Source of the DNA: Bog-950 sp046329515
Lineage (GTDB): Bacteria > Bacteroidota > Bacteroidia > Chitinophagales > LD1
DNA length: 64,000 nt
Assembly: GCA_046329515.1 (NCBI GenBank)
Contig: JAXLUM010000001.1
Coordinates: 1,426,001-1,490,000, forward strand
Direction of reading: 5' to 3'
Under the pieces are notes generated by a model. It was given only the letters and a program-made list of their open reading frames with translations, was not told where the DNA came from and did not search any database. Every line of letters begins with the position of its first letter. The stretch's first letter is position 1. Position numbers and translations under genes: made by a program. Below, in pieces: positions 1-9,092 of the stretch.

Positions 1-82
1 TAACCCATGCTTAAGAATTTGTGTGTCAGTGGATGCGAACAAAAATAGAATAATTTTCCGGCCGCGCTTTCGGCTGTAAGTT

Positions 83-90
83 TATTTTTG
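83..90 (+). promoter_or_regulatory. putative Bacteroidetes -7 promoter box
   Basis: TATTTTTG matches the Bacteroidetes -7 consensus TAnnTTTG exactly and lies 28 bases before the ATG at 119. No good TTTG-type -33 element is visible at the expected distance, so this rests on the -7 box alone. A small GC-rich inverted repeat (GCCG...CGGC, about 62-75) lies just upstream and may belong to the end of an unseen preceding gene. Confidence 0.4.
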
Positions 91-118
91 AACATTGATA
101 AGCGCTACATATTAACGC

Positions 119-547
119 ATGATTAAGCTCGAAAAACCACATATTTTATTCGAAAAATCAAAGATTTATCGAAATAGCCCCACATCCACCGGCAATACTG
201 TTAACGGCAAAAAAACAGTATTGGTATTAGTTGAAGGTGGCGCAGAAGCCATTGCAGCGGCTGATAAGGAGCAGTTGTTGAAAATTCTTGCGGCCTGTAA
301 ACTGAAAGAGGATCATGTACTAATACAAGGCACTTACGATGCCGCATTGCGTAAAGCATCTGCAGTAAACAACGTCATCATTTTTGGCGAAGTGCCTTTT
401 TCTGCCAACATGCAATTACCTAAAATGAAAATGGTGAAGATTGACGGGCTTGCTGTTATTAAAGCAGAAGCGCTTTCTAAAATATCTAAAAGCGATGCAG
501 GCAAAAAGGCGCTGTGGATGGAACTGAAAAAGATGTTCGGCCTATGA
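119..547 (+). CDS. conserved-looking hypothetical protein, 142 aa
   Basis: I do not recognise a named family. The protein has a basic N-terminal 30 residues, then a small alpha/beta-like core: hydrophobic strand KTVLVLVEGG near residues 32-41, a helix, and a second strand NVIIFGEV near 85-92. There is no signal peptide or membrane segment, so it is probably cytoplasmic. Its TGA stop overlaps the ATG of the next gene, rdgB, in an ATGA at 544-547. The two are therefore probably co-transcribed and translationally coupled. Such pairing suggests, but does not show, a link to nucleotide or DNA metabolism. Confidence 0.7.
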   Translation: MIKLEKPHILFEKSKIYRNSPTSTGNTVNGKKTVLVLVEGGAEAIAAADKEQLLKILAACKLKEDHVLIQGTYDAALRKASAVNNVIIFGEVPFSANMQLPKMKMVKIDGLAVIKAEALSKISKSDAGKKALWMELKKMFGL

Positions 548-1125
548 AGTTGATTTTTGCCACAGGTAATAAACATAAGCTAAAAGAAGTGCGCAGCATG
601 GCGCCGGCCGGTTTTGAAATTGTAGGTCTTGAGGATATAGGCTTTACCGGCGAATTGGAAGAAACCCGCGATACTATTGAAGGCAATAGTCTGCAAAAAG
701 CGGAGCAGCTTTCAATCCTTTATAACTGTGCCTGCTTTGCTGAAGATACCGGCCTTGAAATAGATGCCTTAAATGGCGAGCCGGGCGTTTATTCTGCTCG
801 GTATGCAGGCCCTAATGCCACTTTTACTGATAATGTTAACCTGGTTTTAACACGCATGCAGGGCAAAACCAACCGCAATGCCCGCTTTAAAACCGTAATA
901 ACATACTATTCCGGGGGTAAATACGTTCAATTCGAAGGTGTTACAAAGGGAATAATTCTTGAAGCGCCACGCGGCGATGAAGGTTTTGGATATGACCCTG
1001 TTTTCATTCCTGAGGGTTCTGAAAAGACCTATGCTGAGATGACGCTGGAGGAAAAGAACCTTTACAGCCACCGCAAAAAAAGTTTTGTGCAGTTTGCCAA
1101 CCATTTGCATAGCATTGGCGTCTGA
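544..1125 (+). CDS. rdgB: RdgB/HAM1 non-canonical purine NTP pyrophosphatase
   Basis: This 193-aa protein hydrolyses dITP, XTP and ITP to monophosphates, keeping deaminated purines out of DNA and RNA in the cytoplasm. It opens with the family hallmark MKLIFATGNKHKLKE; the TGNxxK motif binds the nucleotide phosphates. Further family motifs are FAEDTGLEIDAL (catalytic Asp region, about residues 64-75), the GEPGVYSARYAG segment, and GFGYDPVFIP near the C-terminus, which reads the purine base. An in-frame ATG at 514 would add ten residues, but the family N-terminus and the ATGA overlap with the upstream gene fix the start at 544. Length is typical of the family. Confidence 0.95.
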   Translation: MKLIFATGNKHKLKEVRSMAPAGFEIVGLEDIGFTGELEETRDTIEGNSLQKAEQLSILYNCACFAEDTGLEIDALNGEPGVYSARYAGPNATFTDNVNLVLTRMQGKTNRNARFKTVITYYSGGKYVQFEGVTKGIILEAPRGDEGFGYDPVFIPEGSEKTYAEMTLEEKNLYSHRKKSFVQFANHLHSIGV

Positions 1126-1175
1126 TTAATAGTTGGCGATATTTATTATCTTTAACTAACCCTTAAAGGCCAAAC

Positions 1176-1751
1176 ATGAGTTCTATTGTTTTTCAAGGCT
1201 TTACCGAGCAACAGATAATTGCGGGCTGTGCCAATAACGAGCGCAAGTTTCAGCAGTTGTTGTATAATATGTTCTCGGCAAAGATGTTTGCCGTATGCCT
1301 GCGCTATGCCAACGAGTATAATACTGCGCAGGATTTATTGCAGGAAGGCTTTGTAAAAGTATTCCGCAATATTGAGAAGTTTCGTGGTGAAGGCTCTTTT
1401 GAAGGATGGGTGCGCCGCATTTTCGTAAACACCGCAATAGAACACTACCGCAAGCAGGTTAACCTGTATGCTTTGCATGATAGTGAGGCTAAAATGTATG
1501 AGTATTATGAGGACAATGCCCTGGAAACATTAAAACAACAGGACATTGTAAAAATGATACAGCAGCTAAGCGATGGTTATAGAACAGTTTTCAACTTGTA
1601 TGTGGTAGAAGGCTATTCGCATAAAGAAATAGGAGATATGCTTGGTATTTCAGAAGGTACAAGTAAGTCCCAATTAGCAAGGGCGCGTTATTTGCTGCAG
1701 AAAATGATACTGGAACACGAGCAGGGAGTGAAACAAAGCCACAACGGCTAA
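1176..1751 (+). CDS. ECF-type RNA polymerase sigma factor
   Basis: A 191-aa sigma-70 family, extracytoplasmic-function-type factor. Region 2 spans about residues 25-92 and includes the -10-recognition segment with AQDLLQEGFVKVF and the GSFEGWVRRIFVN stretch. Region 4 spans about residues 125-185 and contains the helix-turn-helix GYSHKEIGDMLGISEGT. The usual long region 3 is missing, as expected for ECF factors. The gene downstream encodes a single-pass membrane protein of anti-sigma type, 45 bases away. The pair probably forms an envelope-stress or surface-signalling switch. A weak -7-like TATCTTTA lies at 1147-1154. Confidence 0.9.
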   Translation: MSSIVFQGFTEQQIIAGCANNERKFQQLLYNMFSAKMFAVCLRYANEYNTAQDLLQEGFVKVFRNIEKFRGEGSFEGWVRRIFVNTAIEHYRKQVNLYALHDSEAKMYEYYEDNALETLKQQDIVKMIQQLSDGYRTVFNLYVVEGYSHKEIGDMLGISEGTSKSQLARARYLLQKMILEHEQGVKQSHNG

Positions 1752-1796
1752 AACTATTAACTGAAAAGAACGTATAGAGATAAATATTTACACGGT

Positions 1797-2549
1797 ATGG
1801 AAGATAAGAGAATGAAAGATTTTGACAGGCACATTGAGCGTTCTATGAACGAGTATGCAGTGGCTCCGCCTTTCGGAATGTGGAACCGTATTCAGAATGA
1901 ACTGGATGGTACTGCCGAACCGGTTGCTGCACCAACAAATACTGCACCACTGGTACCACGCGGCGTGTTGATGGGCTTTATATCAGGCGCAGCGTTAATA
2001 AGCGTTTTGGTTGGTGGCTTTTTGTTTTACAATAAACAAACACCTGCCTTAAACGAAAATACAAGTGCTTTACAGGCAAATGCAGTGCAACTTACCCAGC
2101 AATCGCAGCCAGTTGTTTCACAATTAACACCTGCCATTAAGGAAGAAAAGAGTGAAGTTGTTGTAGCAAGCGCACCTGTTAAAAAGCAGTTAAGCATTTC
2201 TTCTCCTGCAATTAAAGAGGAGTCTAATGCCGTGGTTAATGGTGGAAATCAAAATCAGTTGATTGCTAATTCTGAAAGTACTATTGCTGCCGAACAAACA
2301 ACCGAAACCAAATCAGAAGAAGCATATTATTTCCCTCCTGTAGACATTAACACCGGCGATGCGAAAGATGAACATGTTGTTGATGCCTTATACAGAGGCT
2401 ATAACACGGCTGAACCTAATGCGGACCCTAAAACCACGGAGGTTAAAAAATCAAAATCTTCATCTTCTAATGTGAAGTTTAAGAAAAAGAAGAAATCGAG
2501 AGGTGGATTTAGCTACGGTCGCCTTAACAGGTTGAAACCTTCTAAATAA
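1797..2549 (+). CDS. probable membrane anti-sigma factor, 250 aa
   Basis: Residues 1-45 form a charged cytoplasmic domain with a PPFGMWNRIQNEL motif, resembling N-terminal anti-sigma segments common in Bacteroidetes. One hydrophobic segment (about 58-80, GVLMGFISGAALISVLVGGF) would cross the inner membrane. The rest is a low-complexity periplasmic region rich in Ser, Thr, Gln and Lys, ending in a strongly basic tail KFKKKKKSRGG. It follows the ECF sigma gene directly and is probably co-transcribed with it. The role as the partner that holds the sigma factor is inferred from position and topology; no domain assignment is certain. Confidence 0.65.
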   Translation: MEDKRMKDFDRHIERSMNEYAVAPPFGMWNRIQNELDGTAEPVAAPTNTAPLVPRGVLMGFISGAALISVLVGGFLFYNKQTPALNENTSALQANAVQLTQQSQPVVSQLTPAIKEEKSEVVVASAPVKKQLSISSPAIKEESNAVVNGGNQNQLIANSESTIAAEQTTETKSEEAYYFPPVDINTGDAKDEHVVDALYRGYNTAEPNADPKTTEVKKSKSSSSNVKFKKKKKSRGGFSYGRLNRLKPSK

Positions 2550-2558
2550 GAACTTTTT

Positions 2559-2589
2559 AAACGGGATGCTGCAAAGCCTCCCGTTTTTT
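2559..2589 (+). terminator. rho-independent terminator after sigma/anti-sigma pair
   Basis: AAACGGGA (2559-2566) pairs perfectly with TCCCGTTT (2579-2586) around a 12-base loop, and is followed by a T-run to 2589. It lies 10 bases after the anti-sigma stop codon. The T-run merges into a -7 box for the next gene, so the two signals are packed together. Confidence 0.85.
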
Positions 2590-2596
2590 ATTTTTG
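2589..2596 (+). promoter_or_regulatory. putative -7 promoter box for DUF5686 gene
   Basis: TATTTTTG is a perfect TAnnTTTG match ending 7 bases before the ATG at 2604. It overlaps the last T of the preceding terminator. If used, transcription would begin almost at the start codon, giving a leaderless or nearly leaderless mRNA. No clear -33 element is seen. Confidence 0.45.
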
Positions 2597-2603
2597 TACC
2601 TTC

Positions 2604-5147
2604 ATGCGGATTTCAGCCTTTTTGTTTTTTTGTTTTTCTGTATTGTTTTCATCGGCCTACCAGGTTAAAGGTGTTGTAACTGACGCTAAGGGTGTGCGCC
2701 TTCCTTATACCAATATTTACATTAAAGGCACCTCCAACGGCACTTCAGCTAATAGCGAAGGGGAATATACGCTTGATGTTAGTAGTGGTCGCTACGAAAT
2801 AGTATTTCAACACCTGGGCTACCAACAGCGTATTGAAGTGGTTAACGTGGCTAACAGCAGCCTTACGCTTAATGTTAGCATGCAACAAACCGAATACGAA
2901 ATACGCGAAGTGGTAGTTAACCCTAATGAGGACCCTGCCAATGCTGTAATTAAAAAAGCTATTGAGCGACGTAAATACTTTTTAAATGCTGTTACAAGCT
3001 ACTCCTGTGATGCTTATGTAAAAGGTATGCAAAGGCTTACCTCGGTGCCTGCCTGGGCTGAAAAGCGGCTTAAAGGTTATGGAATTGTGTTGAACAAAAA
3101 CGGTACGGCTATAATGTATTTAAGCGAGTCAAAATCGAAACTGTATTATAAAAAGCCGAACAAATTTCATGAGGTAGTCTATTCTTCAAAAGTTTCGGGC
3201 AAGTCACAGGGCTTTACTTACAACTCTGCGCAGGACTTTTACTTTAATTTCTACGAACGCAACATTAGTATTCCGGTAATTGCCACGCGGCCGTTTATCT
3301 CGCCTTTATCAGAAAGTGCTTTTCAATATTACAAGTTCCATATGTTGGGGGCTTATAAGGAAGGCGATAAACTGATAAACAAGATTCAGGTAATACCAAA
3401 GCGCAAATCTGACCCCAGTTTCAATGGTGTAATAAGTATTGTAGAAGATAGCTGGAACATCCATTCGTTAGAACTTTACCTTACTACGGATAACGGTATT
3501 GAGTATGTTGACTCCCTTAGAATAACGCAATACTTTGTACCGGTTAAAGATGATTTATGGTTGCCCACACAACAACGCTATGATGCACGCGGCGGTTTTT
3601 TGGGGTTGAAAGGCGATGGTTACTACCTTGGGATATTTAAGAACTATCAGTTAAACAACCAATACGGGCAGGCGCTAAAAGTTGATAGCACTAAAACCGC
3701 AAACAGTAAACCCACCAAACAGGAGCAGAAAGAAGAGAAGAAGTTTGAAAGGAAACTATTTACAGCCGAGGTTATAAGGATTGAAGAAATAGCCAATAAG
3801 CGCGATAGTATGTATTGGGATAGTATACGCCCTATTCCTTTAACGCAAATTGAAATGGAGGATTACCAGGAGAAGGATAGCATACAGGAAATAAAGCAAA
3901 GTAAGGCTTATCTGGATTCAACCGATAGAAAGCTAAATACGCCGGGGCCTTTATCCTTACTTACGGGTTATACCGTAAACAAGCAATACAGAAAAATAAC
4001 CATTCAGTTTTCGCCGCTGTTAACCATATTCAACTTCAACACGGTTGAGGGCCCTAACTTCAATTTCTTTTTCCGCATTAATAAAATGTGGGAGAAGGAT
4101 AAAATGCGTCTTTCCTTTCAGCCAAATATCCGCTATGGGTTTACCAATAAGGAGTTAAATGGTTATGGCACATTGTCCTTTAGAATAAGCCAGAAACGCG
4201 ATGAAAACTTAACCCTTAGCGGTGGACGGCGCGTTAGCCAATTTAATGAGGACCAGCCACAACCTAACTGGGGTAATACGTGGCAAAGTCTGTTCTTTAA
4301 GCACAATTACCTTAAATTGTATGAAGAGTATTTTGCCAAGCTTAATTACAGCCGCGAAATTTATAATGGCATATATGGCTTTATCGGTTTAAACTATGAT
4401 AAGCGTTTCCCTCTGGAAAATACAAATCACTATTCTTTTTTTCCGCAGGTTAAGAACTCTTATACGCCCAATGGCATGGATTTACCCGTATCTAACCCCG
4501 AGGCAGATAATATACGACAGCATACCGCCTTCAGAATAGATTTGAAGTTCAATTTTGTTTTCGGGCAGCAATACATTACCCGGCCTGATTTTAAAATCAG
4601 AACAGATTCAAAATATCCTGAGTTATCCGTAGTGTATAAAAAGGCTATTCCCATTAAAGGTTTTAGCGAATTAGATTACGACTTTATTGAAGGGCAGGTA
4701 CGTGGTAGCATACCAATGAAACAGGCCGGAACGCTGCATTACCGTTTTGGCGGTGGTGGTTTCCCGCGCGTGCAGCATATTGATTATTCCGACTATAAGC
4801 ACTTTTATGGTAACTTCCTTACCCAGGGCGAAACGGACCAGATAGGATTCTTTACGCTTAAATACTACCGCCACAGTACCTATAACTACTTTGCTGAAGC
4901 GCATTTAGAGCACAATTTCGGTGGCTTATTGTTTAACCGTATACCCGGTTGGCGCAAATTGAAGTTACAGGAAGTACTTGGCTTCCACTTTCTATATACG
5001 CCCGTACGTAAGCAGTATTACCAGGTTGATGTTGGTATAGCCAACATATTTAAAATTGTCCGCGTTGATTTTGTAACCGGCATTGAAGCTGACGGTGACT
5101 ACTATTTTGGCGGCCGTATTGCCACCAATCTGTTTTTGGGTAAATAA
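2604..5147 (+). CDS. DUF5686 / carboxypeptidase-regulatory-like outer-membrane protein
   Basis: An 847-aa exported protein with a signal peptide at residues 1-18 (MRISAFLFFCFSVLFSSA). It is followed by a CarboxypepD_reg-like beta-sandwich at about 19-95 (VKGVVTDAKGVRLPYTNIYI ... SEGEYTLDV ... HLGYQQ). The remainder fits the DUF5686 family of Bacteroidetes, with many aromatic alternating strands typical of an outer-membrane beta-barrel in the C-terminal half, up to a final GRIATNLFLGK. A charged Lys/Glu-rich segment lies at about 370-400. The function of DUF5686 proteins is not known. The gene has its own promoter-like box and is separated from the sigma pair by a terminator; whether the sigma factor controls it is open. 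Confidence 0.85.
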   Translation: MRISAFLFFCFSVLFSSAYQVKGVVTDAKGVRLPYTNIYIKGTSNGTSANSEGEYTLDVSSGRYEIVFQHLGYQQRIEVVNVANSSLTLNVSMQQTEYEIREVVVNPNEDPANAVIKKAIERRKYFLNAVTSYSCDAYVKGMQRLTSVPAWAEKRLKGYGIVLNKNGTAIMYLSESKSKLYYKKPNKFHEVVYSSKVSGKSQGFTYNSAQDFYFNFYERNISIPVIATRPFISPLSESAFQYYKFHMLGAYKEGDKLINKIQVIPKRKSDPSFNGVISIVEDSWNIHSLELYLTTDNGIEYVDSLRITQYFVPVKDDLWLPTQQRYDARGGFLGLKGDGYYLGIFKNYQLNNQYGQALKVDSTKTANSKPTKQEQKEEKKFERKLFTAEVIRIEEIANKRDSMYWDSIRPIPLTQIEMEDYQEKDSIQEIKQSKAYLDSTDRKLNTPGPLSLLTGYTVNKQYRKITIQFSPLLTIFNFNTVEGPNFNFFFRINKMWEKDKMRLSFQPNIRYGFTNKELNGYGTLSFRISQKRDENLTLSGGRRVSQFNEDQPQPNWGNTWQSLFFKHNYLKLYEEYFAKLNYSREIYNGIYGFIGLNYDKRFPLENTNHYSFFPQVKNSYTPNGMDLPVSNPEADNIRQHTAFRIDLKFNFVFGQQYITRPDFKIRTDSKYPELSVVYKKAIPIKGFSELDYDFIEGQVRGSIPMKQAGTLHYRFGGGGFPRVQHIDYSDYKHFYGNFLTQGETDQIGFFTLKYYRHSTYNYFAEAHLEHNFGGLLFNRIPGWRKLKLQEVLGFHFLYTPVRKQYYQVDVGIANIFKIVRVDFVTGIEADGDYYFGGRIATNLFLGK

Positions 5148-5153
5148 AACAGG

Positions 5154-6458
5154 CTACTTGGCAAGCGGAGTCATCCCCGCTATTTCTGTAATACCTTCAA
5201 GCAACCGGTCTAAATCGCGCAAAGAAGTATATACATGTGGCGTTATACGTACGCCATGCACATTCTCTACGTTCACTGTAGTGCAGTGTATTTTCTTTAA
5301 TTCAAACAGTTTACTGTCAATATCTGCGGGTTTCCAGCCTTCTATAGTAAACGTAGCAATGGCGCAACTATATTCCGGTTTTAAACTGGTGTACAATTTA
5401 ACCTTAGGTATTTTGATTGCCTTTTCGCACCAGTAATTTTTAAGATAACGTAAACGCTCTTCCTTCCTTTTGCTGCCAATAAGGTAATGGAAGTCCAGGG
5501 CGTTGCCTATAGCCATTTCCGCAGCAAAAGAACGTGTGCCTAAGCTTTCAAATTTGCGTATATCTGCGCCATCGGGCTCCACTGCTGATAGCAAAGCCCA
5601 TACGTTTTTAATCTTCTCTTTTTTGATATACATAAAGCCGGTGCCGAATGGCGCGCAAAGCCATTTATGTAAGGATGTGGCATAGTAGTCGCAATTCAAA
5701 TCACTTATCTTATGGTCTACATGCACAAAGGAGTGCGATGCATCAACCAGCACCTCACACCCTTTACTGTGGGCAAGGTCGGCGATTTTGCGCGCGGGCT
5801 GTACCTGGCCTGTCCAGTTAATCATATGTGTAATATGAACTATCTTGGTTTTAGGCGTAATGGCTTCCTCATACTTTTTCAGAAAAACTTCATCGCTTTC
5901 AACAGGCAAATCAAGGTCTATCCAAACCAGTTTAATGCCGTCGCGCTTTTCTCGCTGCTTCCAGGCATTTACCATGTTTGGGTAATCGTACTTCGTTAGT
6001 ACTACTTCATCGCCGGCCTTAAGGTTCAAACCAAAAATGATAGTGTTTAATCCCTCTGTGGTGTTTCGGTTTATAGCTAACTCATCCGGCGAGCAACCGG
6101 CCAACTCTGCCAATTTAGCCCGTAAAGGTTCGCGTCCTTGATCCAATATGCGCCACATAAAGTAGGAGGGGGCTTCATTGCAGTATTGATAAAAGCGGAT
6201 ATGCGCATCCTGTACCGGTTTCGGTTGGGGGCTAACACCTCCGTTATTAAGGTTTAGTACGTTAGGCGAAACAGTGAATTGCTCCTTTATAAAATTCCAG
6301 AAATCTTCATCCTGCGCGGCTACTGCAGGTTCCAGTAAGCTTACCCTTTTTAAATGCTGTTCAAATTCTGCGGCTGCAGCGGGTTTCATAAAATCAAATA
6401 GCGAAAGCCCTGCTGTGGCTAATGCGGAATGTTTCAGAAAGGTTCTTCTGTTGAACAT
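5154..6458 (-). CDS. Tat-exported class V aminotransferase-fold (PLP) enzyme
   Basis: A 434-aa protein with a twin-arginine signal at the N-terminus: NRRTFLK (residues 3-9), then the hydrophobic stretch ALATAGLSLFDFMKP and an AAAA cleavage region. The mature part matches class V aminotransferases of the isopenicillin-N-epimerase/cysteine-desulfurase type. The PLP-binding Asp is in VDASHSF (D239), and the internal aldimine Lys is in ATSLHKW (K265). Tat export fits a protein that folds with its cofactor before transport, so it probably acts in the periplasm. Substrate is unknown. It ends a minus-strand run and is 9 bases downstream of the phosphorylase gene. Confidence 0.85.
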   Translation of the reverse strand: MFNRRTFLKHSALATAGLSLFDFMKPAAAAEFEQHLKRVSLLEPAVAAQDEDFWNFIKEQFTVSPNVLNLNNGGVSPQPKPVQDAHIRFYQYCNEAPSYFMWRILDQGREPLRAKLAELAGCSPDELAINRNTTEGLNTIIFGLNLKAGDEVVLTKYDYPNMVNAWKQREKRDGIKLVWIDLDLPVESDEVFLKKYEEAITPKTKIVHITHMINWTGQVQPARKIADLAHSKGCEVLVDASHSFVHVDHKISDLNCDYYATSLHKWLCAPFGTGFMYIKKEKIKNVWALLSAVEPDGADIRKFESLGTRSFAAEMAIGNALDFHYLIGSKRKEERLRYLKNYWCEKAIKIPKVKLYTSLKPEYSCAIATFTIEGWKPADIDSKLFELKKIHCTTVNVENVHGVRITPHVYTSLRDLDRLLEGITEIAGMTPLAK

Positions 6459-6467
6459 AGGCAGGTT

Positions 6468-7340
6468 TTAAGTGGTTATTATTTCCAGAACTTCATCAAT
6501 TACCTTTTCAACGGCCCGCTTAGGGTCACTGCTGAATTCGTGCGTAACACGGTTGGCCAGTATAACATTTAAAGAGGCACAGCGGTGACCTAATATTTTA
6601 CCCAGGCCATATATAGCTGCTGTTTCCATCTCCAAATTAGTAATGCGAAAATGCTTATGGCGGAAGTTGTTCATTACCTCAATGAAGTTCGGGAACTCGC
6701 CTTTGGCACGCAGGGTTCTGCCTTGTGGGCCATAAAAGCCGCTTGCTGTTAAGGTAGTGCCGCGTTTATAGCGCTTTTCAAATTTTTCCAACAGCCTTTC
6801 ATCACCTGAGGCAATGTAAGGCTTTACGCCATTGAAGTGTTTTTTGATATGCGCATTAAAGGCTTCAAGATAAACGGTTTCCTGTATGCTGTTCTGGTGC
6901 TCGTAAAAGTTTAGTAGCCCATCCAATCCTATTCCCGTTTCCGAAACTATTACTGACTCAATGGGTATTTCTTCGTTAACAGCACCTGATGTTCCTAAAC
7001 GTATAATTTCAAGTGAGCGTTTTTCGCTGCGCACCTCGCGCGTTTTCAAATCAATATTTACCAGTGCGTCTAATTCATTCAGGGTTATATCAATATTGTC
7101 AGTGCTTATTCCGGTTGAAACTACGCTTAAGCGCTTATTGTTTAAATGACCTGTATGCGTAATAAACTCGCGGTATTGCACGCGCTCCTGCACATTATCA
7201 AAGTGCCTGCTTATTTGCTCTACTCTTGAAGGGTCCCCAACTAAAATGATGGTATCAGCTATCTGCTCAGGATGCAGGTGTAAATGATAAATGCTGCCAT
7301 CGGGGTGTAAAACTAATTCTGATTCTGCTATTTGCTCCAT
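6468..7340 (-). CDS. nucleoside phosphorylase (uridine phosphorylase-like)
   Basis: A 290-aa member of the PNP_UDP_1 family, which splits nucleosides with phosphate to give a free base and pentose-1-phosphate in the cytoplasm. Seen motifs: LVGDPSRVEQI (about residues 33-43), the phosphate-binding GDPxR typical of uridine phosphorylases; RLGTSGAVNEEIP near 112-124; and NLEMETAAIYGLG near 235-247, whose MET/E segment contacts ribose. Base specificity cannot be read with confidence, so no gene symbol is given. Its stop is 9 bases from the PLP-enzyme start and its start is 6 bases after the metallopeptidase stop, suggesting a shared transcript. Confidence 0.85.
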   Translation of the reverse strand: MEQIAESELVLHPDGSIYHLHLHPEQIADTIILVGDPSRVEQISRHFDNVQERVQYREFITHTGHLNNKRLSVVSTGISTDNIDITLNELDALVNIDLKTREVRSEKRSLEIIRLGTSGAVNEEIPIESVIVSETGIGLDGLLNFYEHQNSIQETVYLEAFNAHIKKHFNGVKPYIASGDERLLEKFEKRYKRGTTLTASGFYGPQGRTLRAKGEFPNFIEVMNNFRHKHFRITNLEMETAAIYGLGKILGHRCASLNVILANRVTHEFSSDPKRAVEKVIDEVLEIITT

Positions 7341-7346
7341 ACACGT

Positions 7347-9080
7347 TTATTCTGCTTTAATCCACTTAAATCCTTTTGTTGCTTTAGGTGTTACTACCCG
7401 GATAATATATATCCCTGTCGGCAGGTTTTTGTTCTCATAGCGCAATATAGATTCATTGCTTTTTCCTTGGTCAACTAAGCTGCCGTTTACACTCATAACA
7501 GCGAAACTGAAGCCTTGCTCAACAGCGTTTATAATGGTGAAGGAAGAACCATTTTGCATAAACCGCACAGGATTTTCCTCAGGTTCATTTATAGAAGAGA
7601 AGCCGCATGGGTTATTGGCAAAAAAGGGCACAAGCCCGCGGTTCATCAGTTTTTCATAAACTAGGCAATGATAAACGCCGCCGGTTAAATTAGAATCAGC
7701 ATCCAGCAACAAATATGCAGCATCATCCATTTTCATGTTGGTGGCATAATTGTAATGCGCTTCATAAATCAGGCTATCTGTTGCAGGCTTGCCAATGGCA
7801 TCGTGTATTTCCATTAATACCGCTGACCATATCTCAGCATTGTTATACATATTGCTGTTAATGTTGGTAGGGTAAACCTTGCTGCTGTTTACAACGCGGC
7901 CGTTCCAGTATTGGTTATGCCCGTCCCAATTAAATATCCATTCCCCTTTGTAGCTGTCATATATTTTGGAATACGCTGCAGCTATGTAATCGCCAAAGCC
8001 TTCATCAAGCGAGGTGCGTTCAATACCTATATTGCTGTTAGGCGAAGCATTGTAGGACAGAAAATGGCCATACTCATGTGTTACTACATCGGCATCTTCG
8101 GCATCATCAATTCCACCTATACCATAAAATATACGTGGAGGAGAGAAGGCCGGTGCAAAGTAGGAGTTGTCGTTATCGCCACCATGCGGGTCAGCCCATA
8201 TTTCGTGATTGGCTAAGTCAAAGCCCAATGAATCGGCATGGTCACGCACTTTGTTTAAATGATAAAATACGTTTACATCTTCAAAACCACTTTGCGAACG
8301 ATTAAACAAAAACGAAGGCGTTGTACTTGTAGCCGGTACAACTTGAGGGGAATCAAGATCAATAATGCGCACAAATGGATTTCGCAACTCAAACACGCCG
8401 GCGTTGAAGCCTGCTTTAAAACTTACAGTGCGTAATTGGGTGGTAGTAAATACGGTGCTTTTATCATTACTGTCAAGGTCAATGTTATTGTATTGTTGAT
8501 GGGCAGTAGTCAGTGGGTCAGGCAAAAAAACATTTCCCGTCACCATTGAATCAGCATAGCTGTTTAGCGAACGCTCGTAAAACTTTTCGCCCTTTACATA
8601 AAGCGCTTCCTTGCTGAAATTTTCTATTCGCTTTTCAGCTAAAAAAGCTTCCCCTGTTTCTTTATCCACTGCAATAACGGTGCTGGTTGAAGGGATGTTT
8701 GAGGAAATCTGCCAGTCACTAACATCAAACGAATTATCAAGAACAGAACGGATGATGTTATTGCGGTCAATATTTACTTTAATCTCAGCCTGGTAAACTT
8801 CAATGCCGTTATAGGTTTGGGTAAAGCTGTAGTGCAAACCTCCGGGGCTGTTGTTTACATAATTGAAGTGTAAGCCGCATTTGTCATTCTTTAAGGGAGG
8901 AAGATAGTTTTTTAGGAAAACAATTACACCTGAAGGTGTGTTTTCTGAAGCTAATTTCTGCTTTGGGAAACTCAACGAGCAATGCTGCTTATAATCTACT
9001 GAAACAACTACATCGTTATTTTTTTGCGCAAAGGCAGTAGCGCCTATCAGCACCAATAAAGGCAATATCCATTTCATCAA
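7347..9080 (-). CDS. secreted zinc metallopeptidase with FTP propeptide and T9SS sorting domain
   Basis: A 577-aa exported gluzincin-type peptidase. Signal peptide at residues 1-19 (ends AFAQ). A fungalysin/thermolysin propeptide-like region covers about 60-150 (HYSFTQTYNGIEVYQAEIKV). The zinc motif HEYGH is at 335-339 with the third ligand Glu in LDEGFGD (E360). The C-terminal ~75 residues (FMQNGSSFTI ... LPTGIYIIRVV ... KGFKWIKAE) form a type A T9SS sorting domain, so the protein should be secreted or anchored to the cell surface. It resembles M4/M36 peptidases, but the exact subfamily is unsure. Between two housekeeping genes, it is a plausible nutrient-scavenging enzyme. Confidence 0.85.
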   Translation of the reverse strand: MMKWILPLLVLIGATAFAQKNNDVVVSVDYKQHCSLSFPKQKLASENTPSGVIVFLKNYLPPLKNDKCGLHFNYVNNSPGGLHYSFTQTYNGIEVYQAEIKVNIDRNNIIRSVLDNSFDVSDWQISSNIPSTSTVIAVDKETGEAFLAEKRIENFSKEALYVKGEKFYERSLNSYADSMVTGNVFLPDPLTTAHQQYNNIDLDSNDKSTVFTTTQLRTVSFKAGFNAGVFELRNPFVRIIDLDSPQVVPATSTTPSFLFNRSQSGFEDVNVFYHLNKVRDHADSLGFDLANHEIWADPHGGDNDNSYFAPAFSPPRIFYGIGGIDDAEDADVVTHEYGHFLSYNASPNSNIGIERTSLDEGFGDYIAAAYSKIYDSYKGEWIFNWDGHNQYWNGRVVNSSKVYPTNINSNMYNNAEIWSAVLMEIHDAIGKPATDSLIYEAHYNYATNMKMDDAAYLLLDADSNLTGGVYHCLVYEKLMNRGLVPFFANNPCGFSSINEPEENPVRFMQNGSSFTIINAVEQGFSFAVMSVNGSLVDQGKSNESILRYENKNLPTGIYIIRVVTPKATKGFKWIKAE

Positions 9081-9092
9081 TATCTAAAATAG

